Of a stretch of DNA of 24,399 nt, positions 16,625 through 24,399 are shown piece after piece; position 1 is the stretch's first letter, and each line of letters starts with the position of its first letter. The notes beneath the pieces are model-generated. The model saw only the letters and a list, made by a program, of their open reading frames with translations. It had not been told where the DNA came from and did no database searches. The position numbers and the translations under genes are program-made. The DNA comes from Guillardia theta CCMP2712 (taxonomy: Eukaryota; Cryptophyceae; Pyrenomonadales; Geminigeraceae). Location of the stretch: the NCBI RefSeq assembly GCF_000315625.1, contig NW_005434622.1, forward strand, positions 283,636 through 308,034. Reading direction: 5' to 3'.

Positions 16625-19538
16625 ATGGCGGGAGAGCCATGCTTGCTGCGGGTGAGAAGAGAGAGGCCGGGGGAGGAGAAGAGGGAGAGGAAAGAAGAGG
16701 GGAAGGAACGAAATCAACATGGCCATCCTCCCCTCCTCAAGATTGCCTGTACAAGACAAGGGGGAGCAGAGTTGCAGGCGAGGAAAGGTCAGCTCATTGT
16801 CTTGCGATGCACAAGTTACGATGACCATTCCGCGCAGAAGGAAGAGTCTCAGCAAGGAGGCAGTCGTCTTCTCCGAAATACAGTGATATCCATGCTGAGA
16901 TAGCCTCAGGGTATGAGAGCAAATCAGAAAACATCGGTAAGTTTTGCTGGGTTTGTTCTTGTGCGCTGACTATACGTTGCCGCGACCAGACGAGTCAATA
17001 GTCGGACCTGCTGCTGCTCCAATTCCTGATGTCTCGTTGAATCTCCCGATCACACCTAAGGGCACGAAGGCTCCGATAGCGTCTGACAGGCCCGATGGCA
17101 CACAAGTCAAGGACGTCACGCCCCTTGCTCCTGACTTCCGGAAACCAATTTTCTGCCTGTCGGTCGCCGTCCTCAATGCCTGCAACATGCAGCGAGCGAG
17201 AGGTGTTGGGCTGCGAGCATGCTCGTGCGAGGTTCAGGTTGGGAAGGTGAACCGGAGCACTAGGACCGTCTTCACGTCCTCGGGTGACGTGCGACTCGAC
17301 GACGGGAGAAGGATGTTCTTCAAGGTGTTTGACAGGGCACAGCGAATAACTCTTCGACTGATGGAGGGGAGAGGGTTTGAGCGAGTAGAAGTAGGAAGGT
17401 GATGATTTCTAATCCTGCCTCGCTCTTGCGCCTTGACCCATTCCTTGTCGCAGGTTCCAAACCTTGGCTCAGGCTATCCATGAAAAGTTGGAAAGTTCCA
17501 AAGGACACACGATGACAGCGAGTTTGATATCAGGGACGGGGAGGTTGCTGTATGGGCGGAACGGATCAAGTCCTGTCGGTCTAAAGATCCAATTCCAGCT
17601 CGAAGAGGCGGTGGAAGCTTGTGATTTTGAAGATCGCCACCAAACAAATTTGGATGATTCCAACGTACCCTCGATGTGTTGCCATCATGTTCTCTATCCC
17701 CTAACGTGCAACGCCAGGAATCTCAAGGGTTTAGAGAAGCCCTTGCGCTCTGTTGTGCTCAGCTGCTGCAAGCTTGTGTCCGAAGGCACGCGGTTCAAGT
17801 GCAGCGTGACAGGGACGAACAATGTCGGAGGGTGAAACTCGAGCTTGATCAGTCCGCACTTGGAGAGGGCGAGCCAACGTTGTCTGCCGGCGGGACGATT
17901 GGGGAAGAAGCTCAAGACGATGATGAGCCGGCACTGAAGGACGGGGGACTTGACAGCATGGCACCACATGCTGAGGATACGATCGATGTGGAGGGGGCAG
18001 GGAAGGCAGTGGAAGGAGTGGAGGAGGCGACAGTCGAGCGCTTCGACGCGCTGGAAGTTGCCGGAAACGTCAAGGCGAAGGAGGGAGGCAGATATCTGCC
18101 CGTGCTGGTTGTCGCCAGCAACGAATTGATGGAAGACATCCGCCAGGCTGCATCTGAACTAGGGGAGGAAGGAGTAGTGTTCCTTGACGGTGGAGTGGAG
18201 GCGCTGAAACGATGCCTGAGACAATCTGCAAGAGCAGGGGAGCCGAGGAGAAGGTCAAACGATCCCGCTGATGCCATGGGAGCGTTGCCGGCAAGTGAAG
18301 ATGCGATCAGGTCAGGGGAAGCGAAGGCACAGCAGGAAAGGGAGCAGAGGGAACAGCTGGTGGAACGAGAGCAGCAGCAGCAGGAGCGGGAGGAGGTTCT
18401 TGCCATTGAATGGCATTCAGCAGGCAAGAAAGAGGAGAAGGAACTTCTTTCGTCAGATGCAGGGGAATCGTCAAGGCATCATGACGACTCGGCAGAGAAG
18501 CGTAAGAAGGCGGAGGCAGCGGCTGGACTTGTTGTCATATCGCAAACAGAAAGTTCGATCCCTCGATTGGACCACCAGGAAGTGGAGAAGGTGGAGGAGG
18601 TGGGGGATAGTCAGGCGTGGACGGAGGAGATGCTAAGAAGTCTACAAGACGTGCGGGCCGTTTGGGTTCAGACCGCCCGCGTTCCTCGTCTCCTGGAGCT
18701 GGCGGACAAACGACCAAGACACGGAGGAAGGGCCCCGAGCGCCCCGACGATCGTCATCGATGACGAGCATCTCCTCGACGACCGTCTCTCCAGCATCGTG
18801 CAGGAGGCGCAGGAGGCAGCTCTGGCTAGTCTTCCTCCCTCTGTGCGCTTCCTGCGCTCCTCCACCCCTGGCGAGCTGTCGCTGCCTCCTGCTCATGGGA
18901 GGGGAGCGACGCGTGTGCCAGACGCTCCGAGAGCTCGGGGCTCGCATGCCAGAGGCAGAGGAGGGGCACAAGAAAAGCTCAAGAGTCTCCTCCAACGGAT
19001 GAACGCCCGGATGGCCTCCCTGCTGTACGATGCAGACAAGCTGGACAGGTTACCCCTCCTTCCCCCCTCCCGCTGATGAACCGTTACCCCTCCTTCCCCC
19101 CTCCCGCTGCTGACCCGTTACCTTTCCTTCCCCCCTGCTGCTGCTGACCTCTCTTGCGCCCAGGGAAATTTTCTCCGACATGCAGGAGGCCGACGAGAAG
19201 CTGGAGAGGGTGATGAAGGTGCTGCCAGGTTCCTCTCGCCTTCCTCCTCTGACGAGACGCAGGAGGAGGCAACTGAAAGGATGCAGCTTGCCTGTGACCG
19301 GATCCTCCGCATGGAGACCGAGTGCGATGTTGGTTTGCGAGAGTGCGCAGAGAGACTGGAAAAGGCGGAGAGGGCGCTAGCGGACGAGCTGCACGACGTG
19401 AGAGGTGGTGGGCAACTCGAGGCGGAGAAGGAGGAGGAGGGACGTGCCAGGGAAAGGATGAGGCAGAGGAGGGCAGCGAAGTCTCGCACTTCAAAGAAGT
19501 GGAGCTCAATGATGGGTTGTTACATAACAAGTCGGTAG
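16625..19538 (+). CDS. C2-like domain and coiled-coil protein
   Basis: Seven exons: 16625-16651, 16864-16936, 16990-17398, 17454-17664, 17718-19048, 19164-19218 and 19263-19538, giving 793 residues. All phases agree. The start MAGEPCLLR lies 48 bases after the TATA box; exon 1 and the acceptor at 16863 are the least certain parts. Residues 87-222 resemble a C2 beta-sandwich: FCLSVAVLNACNM, CSCEVQVGK, RMFFKVFDRAQRITLRLMEG, and a final strand VGLKIQFQLEEAVEA. The Asp residues that bind calcium in classical C2 domains are not evident. The rest is low-complexity and helical, rich in Glu, Gln and Arg (REQLVEREQQQQEREE), and the last exons look like a coiled coil (ADEKLERVMK, ERLEKAERALADEL). It is perhaps a scaffold or membrane-adaptor protein; I do not recognise the family. 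Confidence 0.75.
19049..19163 (+). repeat. Intron made of three 34-bp tandem units
   Basis: Units beginning GTTACC start at 19049, 19083 and 19117. The first two are nearly identical; the third has diverged in its second half. Each unit repeats the intron's own 5' splice-site sequence. Confidence 0.8.
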
Positions 19539-19707
19539 CTGATCATTGCATATTGTAATTTGTTTCCCCTCCTCGACAAGCTCGAACCTCTTCGTGCAGT
19601 TGAGAAGACAATGTATCAAAATTTTCCGCAGGCGTCAGGTTATCATCACCATAAGCATCATCATCAACATTACTGGATCAGACAATCTCCTTCATGTTGC
19701 TCCTATC

Positions 19708-20610
19708 TCAGTACGGATGAAAGTGCCCGCGGCCGTAGCCTCGGTATCCTCCTCTGTACGAACGACCGCGAGCAGGCGAGAATCCTCTTCCTCTTCCTCG
19801 CCCTCCTCTTCCTCTCGAGGGCTGTACCTGAAGAAACTGCATGAGGCTCTGCGGCAAGTTTCGACGACTGCTGGCTCACCTGCCATGACGGGAGGTTGGT
19901 CCTCTTGTTCACAACCTTGATCGCACGATCTCGCAGCAGCGCATTGTTCTTCTCCATGGCCATCAGCACCGACGCCTGGTATCAGAATCAGCACCAAGAA
20001 GCTCCTCGGCCGTAGTAGGCACACCTTGTCAGCGAACTCGAGGTACGCGAAGCCCTTGGCTCTGCCCGTGAACTTGTCGACAGGGATGGTGATTGCGTTG
20101 ATCTCTCCACAGTCGGCAAAGAGAGCTTGGACCTTCAACGGCAGATGTAAGGACAAAGAGGAAAACACATGCCACGAGGTTAGTAACAAGAGGAGCAGCA
20201 GTAGGGAGAGAATCCTGCGCAGCGCATCTCCTCACCTCCTCCACTGACGCGGCAAAGTCAACGTTCCCGATGAAGATGCTTCGACTGTCTCTCTCTGCCT
20301 GGTCTGCTGCCGCTGCTGCGGAAAGCTCGGAATCTGTGTACCACAATGCCTGTAATCAGCGGACCGCATGATGTTACAGCTGCCAACTACCTTCACCACC
20401 CGACTTGCCGTCAGCAGACCCTGCGGATCCAGAGCCTTGCTGCTTGTTCAGCTTGTCCAGCTCGGCCTTCTGCTGCTCCGCCTTGGCGAGCTCCTTCTGC
20501 ATCTGGGCGAGCTCGGGGTCCTCTCCCTCCCCTTCATACTCCTCCTGCCCCTCCTGCCCCTCCTGTCCCTCTCCCTCCTCGACCTGCATCAGTTCTTCGC
20601 TACCAGACAT
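19708..20610 (-). CDS. PABPN1: Nuclear poly(A)-binding protein (PABPN1-like)
   Basis: PABPN1 coats nascent poly(A) tails in the nucleus, stimulates poly(A) polymerase and sets tail length. Five exons: 20610-20391, 20333-20236, 20132-20025, 19975-19880 and 19836-19708, giving 216 residues. The acidic N-terminus (EGEGQEGQEGQEEYEGEGED) is followed by a short coiled coil (MQKELAKAEQQKAEL). Then comes one RRM with RNP2 SIFIGNVD (92-99) and RNP1 KGFAYLEF (132-139). The strand 4 and tail IKVVNKRTNLP parallels the family's IKVIPKRTNRP. The C-terminus is Arg/Gly-rich with Tyr (RGRGGRGRGRG ... GGYRGYGRG), as in animal PABPN1, where such arginines are methylated. The order acidic, coiled coil, RRM, RGG is the complete family layout. 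Confidence 0.95.
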
Positions 20611-20984
20611 TCCGAGCGCTGAAGACTTTGTGGACTTTGAAAGAGCTGTGGGGATTACTTCTGAATCAATGGCCTTGCACCCTCCTCTGCGGTCCCGCTC
20701 GCTGAGATTCCTTGGCAGGTGTTGCTAGTGCAAACTTCTGCCACCTGATCCCTTCCTCCCTGTCTGACTGTCTGTTGTCAGTCTTCTCCTTCTCTCGCCC
20801 TTCCTCTGTTTCGCTCAGCGAGCCTGCTGGTAGATGTCGCTGCTGTGGAAGGGACGAGGAAGAGGAGAGGGGAAGCGGGACCCTCAATTTAGACCGGTGT
20901 AAAAGGGGTACTCGGAAGCACGGGGTAGTACAAGACACAGGTGTTGTGGAAGCAGGTACCAGAGGGAAGGTGGGTGGTAGGAGG

Positions 20985-21225
20985 ATACAATATAATAAAA
21001 TTAAAGTTGTAGAAGTGTACCATGTTTGAAACTCTTATATTATTTTTTCTGTATAAAGTGATAGAATTTTTGTTGATTGTTGTTTTTTTAGTACAAAATT
21101 TATATTCTGCCCGGATCTTTTCCTAGGTCAAGTTATATAGTGATCGCTCTGCTTCAGTACAATTTATGAACATAGCTATAATATTATAAATTTCATAAAA
21201 ATATTTTAAGTTCAAGAACTCGTGC
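20985..21225. other. AT-rich patch
   Basis: About 240 bp have a composition clearly different from the rest of the window (long A/T runs such as ttattttttctgtat and aaaaatatttta). I find no gene in it. Confidence 0.6.
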
Positions 21226-21479
21226 CGGATCTACTACCCCCACCCCGTAATTCAGACGCTTGTGTACCCCAGTAGTCTCGCATTGTCATGGGGTATTCTT
21301 TACCGGAAAGGGGTGGGGTAGGTATCGTAGGGAAAGGTGGCAAGCAGGGTGGGGTGGAGTAACAGGGAAGGATGGGGGACCAGAGACAGTTGTGCGTGTA
21401 GCAAGTTCAAAATTTGAAGCGAAGGGATGGAGCGAATAGAGGAAGAGGACCGCTGATGATGCTTGCGACGATGATCACA

Positions 21480-21565
21480 ATGATGATGTTCAATGTGGAT
21501 GACGATGATGATGATGTCATGGATGATATCAATGACGATGATGACGACGACGATGATGATGATAT
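21480..21565 (+). repeat. (GAT/GAC)n microsatellite
   Basis: Imperfect GATGAC repeats give Asp runs in one frame, but they lie in intergenic sequence. Confidence 0.85.
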
Positions 21566-21786
21566 CAATTATGAAGGCAATTGGGGTTCAGTGAGTTGCA
21601 AATCCTGTTTGTGGAAGAGACCAGAAGAGTATGTGTCATCGCAAGGATCTATCCTCATGAGCCAGATCTCTGTTGTTCTCTCAGACTCCTTGGTATTCTA
21701 TCATGGAATCAGCTCTAGCTGTTGTTGTCTTTTGATGGTTATGGGCATTGATGCTTTGATGTTTAATTGACTGTTGGCGATAGCAG

Positions 21787-24399
21787 ATGGAGCGAAGACG
21801 AAAGCTGCTGGAGGCGGCGTCGAGCCGCCAAGCCTTCTCAGAACTGATGCACGAGCATGTGATGATGTGTTACTGGTCGAGCTGCTCTCGATGACGCTAT
21901 AGCAGGCCAGCGGAAAGCTCAACGTTGGCGAGATATTGCAAGGAATGTCCGGGACAGAGAAGAGCACAGTATGGCAGAAGTTAGCTAAGACGTTGCCGGA
22001 TGATATTGAGACTTCAGATGAGGTGAGAGAAATGGCAGTTGGGCATGGAGGGATGGAGGAGGAGGTTGAGCTGATAAGAGAGTCACGAAGTCAGCGATGG
22101 AGGGGAGGAAAGGGGGAGAAGTGGCTGGCAGGCAGGTAGCAGAGCTGACATGTTGCAAATGCAGACAACTCAGAGGTTTGTTGAGAGCCTGTCCACCTTG
22201 GGCCTCCTGGTGCTCGGGGGCAAGGAGACGGAGGCGCCAGACAGCATGCAGAACATAGTGAACGTGCTGCACGACAACCTGTTGAGGTTCGTGTTCATGA
22301 GCTCGACGCAAGACGCTATATCCAAGTTTTGCGAGGCATGGTACCTCAAGGAGCCATCGAGCAGGTCCGAGGTCGTGCCGCAGACCATCTTGTACCTGCT
22401 CATGAGAGCAGTGAGCGAGGATGGGAAGGTCTCAGACGTGAAGCGAGTGTACAACATGAGGGCGGCGCTGGAGTGCCTTGAGATAGGAGGGGAGAGCTTC
22501 AGGTCGGTGCAGGAGTCACTGATGCGAGCGGCCATTCATCCCAACTTCGTGCTGAGTGAGGACGGGAGGAGGTTTCTGACCTTCCTCCTCACCCTCCACC
22601 CCCTCGTCACCACCATCATCCACAAGACTATCAAGAGTCAGATCCCTCGCTGCAGGTCCTGCTGCAGGATGGGAGGGGAAGGGGGTTCCGCATCCTGACT
22701 TCCCGCAGGAGCTCCATGCTGGTGCAGTACGGGGAACTTTATCATGCCGCCTGGAAGCGAGCCAGTGGGCCTGTCCTGCATGCTCTCGAGCACGATTGCG
22801 TGCAGGACTTGGCGAAGCACTGCATTCATGCGAGCAGCCCGAGCTTGTCCAACGCCATCCGCCAGGTGATGATGATGATGAGGATGAGGATGAGGATAAT
22901 CAGTAAGACTGAATGGTAGTGGTGTTTTTGGAGACGTGTCTTGATTTTGTATCTCCTTGACGTGTTTGCATGTTGACTTTGTTTCTTGCTGACGACGATG
23001 GCCAGGTCCTTTCAGTGTTCCACAAGAACAAGAAGTACAAGGCTGTTGATGAGATGCTCTCAAGGATCTATGAACCCATCCTCTGGCGCTCCCTCAAGGT
23101 TCTGAATCCTCCCCTCTCCTCTCCCCCGCCCTGAAATCCTCCTTCCCTCTCCCTCTCCTCCCCCTTTTCCCTCCCTCCCTCTCCCTCTCCCTCTCCCTCT
23201 CCCTCTCCCTCTCCCTCGTTCTCTTTCTTCCCAATCCTTTCTCTCTTCTCCCTCACCCTCGACTTCGCAGGTTGCCAACCCGATCGTCCGCAAGCAGGCT
23301 GCGCAGCTCTTTGCCGAAGTCTTCCCGGTGCAGAACCCAGACGCTCCCAACGCAGAGTTCGAGATGGCGCTCAATCAGCAGATCAACGTCCTTGACACCC
23401 TCATCCGCGATGAAGTGCCCCAAGTCCGCGAGGTCTTCCTTCCTTCTCTCCCTCCCTCCCTCTCCTTCCACCTTTTCTCTTCCTATTGACATCGTTCGTT
23501 CCGTTCTCCTCCTCTCCCTCCACACCCCCTCTCCCCCTCCTCCCCCTCCCCTTTCACCTCCTCCTCCCCTTCCGTCCTCTCTGCTTGTAAACCTCTTTCC
23601 TTCGTTCCCCTCTCACCTTCTACTCCTCCTGTCTGCCTCCTCTTCAGTCCTCTCTGACCTTGGACTGGCAGGTTGGAATTCAGTGTGTCTGCAGGATCAT
23701 CAGCATATACTTTGATCTTCTCCCCGTCCACGTTACTACAACCCTTGTACAAGTGCTGATCAAACAGGTGCTCCTCCTCCTCCACCTCCTCCTTCTCCTT
23801 CTCCTGCTTCTGCTCCTCCTGCTCCTGCTCCTCCTGCTTCTCACGTCTCTCTCCCATTCCCGAGTTCTCATCCCCTGTACCTTACTCGTCTTGCTCAGTT
23901 CTCGCAAGACGCTGCCTCCCCAGCCGTTCGCGTTGCCGTCCTCCGCGGGATGGCCTTCATCCTAAACAACCACATGTCACATCCCCTCCTGCAGGACAGA
24001 CTCAAGCTCCTTGGTGACCTGATCCACGACAAGTCCGAGAGAGTCCGAGTCGCCATGTGCGAGCTCCTTCTTAAGGTATGCTCCATGGCTGCTGCTGCTC
24101 TCCTCCCCCGCATCTTCATCATGCACTTTCCTCTCCTCCTCCTCCTGCTCTTTCCTGCTTCTCCTCTTTGAATCACTCCTCGTTCTCCACCTTGTACTCT
24201 ACCCGTTCTGCCTTCCATCCTCCTGTTCTCACTCCTTCTCCCTCTCCTTGCTCCCGCTGGTTCTTTGCTCCAGCATGAAACCTGTCGCCAGGTCAGAGGC
24301 ATCAAGTCCATTCGTTTCTTCGACATCGTCCCCATGGTCGAGATCCTCGATCGCCTTGCAGTAGATGCTCAACGTCCTGCGGTATCTTCCCCTCCCTCC
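21787..24399 (+). CDS. NCAPG2: Condensin-II subunit G2, N-terminal part (NCAPG2)
   Basis: NCAPG2 is the HEAT-repeat subunit of condensin II, which compacts chromosomes with SMC2/SMC4. Nine exons: 21787-21858, 21903-22022, 22165-22655, 22709-22865, 23006-23098, 23271-23432, 23672-23767, 23899-24075 and 24274-24381. All are in phase and code for 492 residues. The gene runs off the window in the intron starting GTATCT at 24382. The N-terminus MERRRKLLEAAS fits human MEKRETFVQAVS. Other family matches are EEGRRFL-like EDGRRFLTFL, MIHGTIK-like IIHKTIKSQIP, AWKRASGPVLHALEHDCVQD, SRIYEPILWRSLK, and HDKSERVRVAMCELLLK. HEAT-type helical pairs fill the later exons. Introns here are CT-rich microsatellites. 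About half of the usual length (roughly 1100 residues) is outside the window. Confidence 0.95.
23160..23219 (+). repeat. (CCCTCT)n repeat in an NCAPG2 intron
   Basis: Hexamers CTCCCT form the polypyrimidine part of the intron 23099-23270. Confidence 0.85.
23768..23845 (+). repeat. (CTCCTG/CTCCTC)n repeat in an NCAPG2 intron
   Basis: CTCCTN trimers and hexamers fill the start of the intron 23768-23898. On the other strand they give a false Glu/Arg-rich open frame. Confidence 0.85.

Larger units (their letters stand above)
20611..21786. other. Divergent intergenic region between PABPN1 and NCAPG2
   Basis: This region holds GGGGTA-type motifs (20907-20927 and 21286-21330), an AT-rich patch (20985-21225), and a GAT/GAC microsatellite (21480-21565). 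The open frame across the microsatellite (21414-21770) is mostly Asp repeat and I do not accept it as a gene. Promoters of both flanking genes must lie here. A tagcag directly before the NCAPG2 start (21781-21786) could be the acceptor of a 5' UTR intron. Confidence 0.55.

Noticed and set aside
21414-21770. 118-codon frame with Asp runs before NCAPG2
   Set aside because: It is a GAT/GAC microsatellite in intergenic DNA. NCAPG2 starts properly at 21787, so no upstream coding exon is needed.
23483-23965. Glu/Arg-rich minus-strand and Leu-rich plus-strand frames near the window end
   Set aside because: They translate CTCCTG-type repeats in NCAPG2 introns and cross the phase-consistent NCAPG2 exons.

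Overview
The window is nuclear DNA of a eukaryote. Genes sit on both strands and are cut by many short spliceosomal introns (mostly about 40-200 bases, GT...AG, often CT-rich). I rebuilt the genes by joining exons whose reading frame and phase agree. The organism looks like a unicellular alga or protist. My best guess is a cryptophyte such as Guillardia, because the FtsH protein has a possible signal peptide ending in Ala-Phe and the intron style fits. That assignment is inference.

Layout, left to right. 209-945 (+): the 3' exons of an unrecognised gene. 1258-2748 (-): GINS1/PSF1, a replication-helicase subunit, complete in nine exons. 3510-5031 (+): a cluster of three double-stranded-RNA-binding-motif (dsRBM) modules, recently duplicated, with a frame break between the first two. 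5897-9233 (+): a caspase-like peptidase (His-Cys dyad visible) that ends in two more dsRBMs of the same family. 10115-11365 (-): an unrecognised five-exon protein containing a 302-bp exon duplication. 11662-14732 (-): an FtsH/YME1-type AAA metalloprotease, nine exons. 14733-16624: a long divergent intergenic region with a GGGGTA-rich stretch, a very GC-rich island and a TATA box. 16625-19538 (+): a C2-like plus coiled-coil protein, seven exons. 19708-20610 (-): nuclear poly(A)-binding protein PABPN1, five exons. 21787-24399 (+): the first nine exons of condensin-II subunit NCAPG2, running off the window.

The housekeeping genes (GINS1, FtsH, PABPN1, NCAPG2) share no pathway and look like ordinary neighbours. 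The most interesting part is 3.5-9.2 kb. There a caspase-fold protease is fused to tandem dsRBMs, next to an array of near-identical dsRBM modules. This suggests a dsRNA-responsive protease with an actively duplicating sensor module. The domain architecture is read directly from the sequence; the sensing or immune role is a hypothesis.
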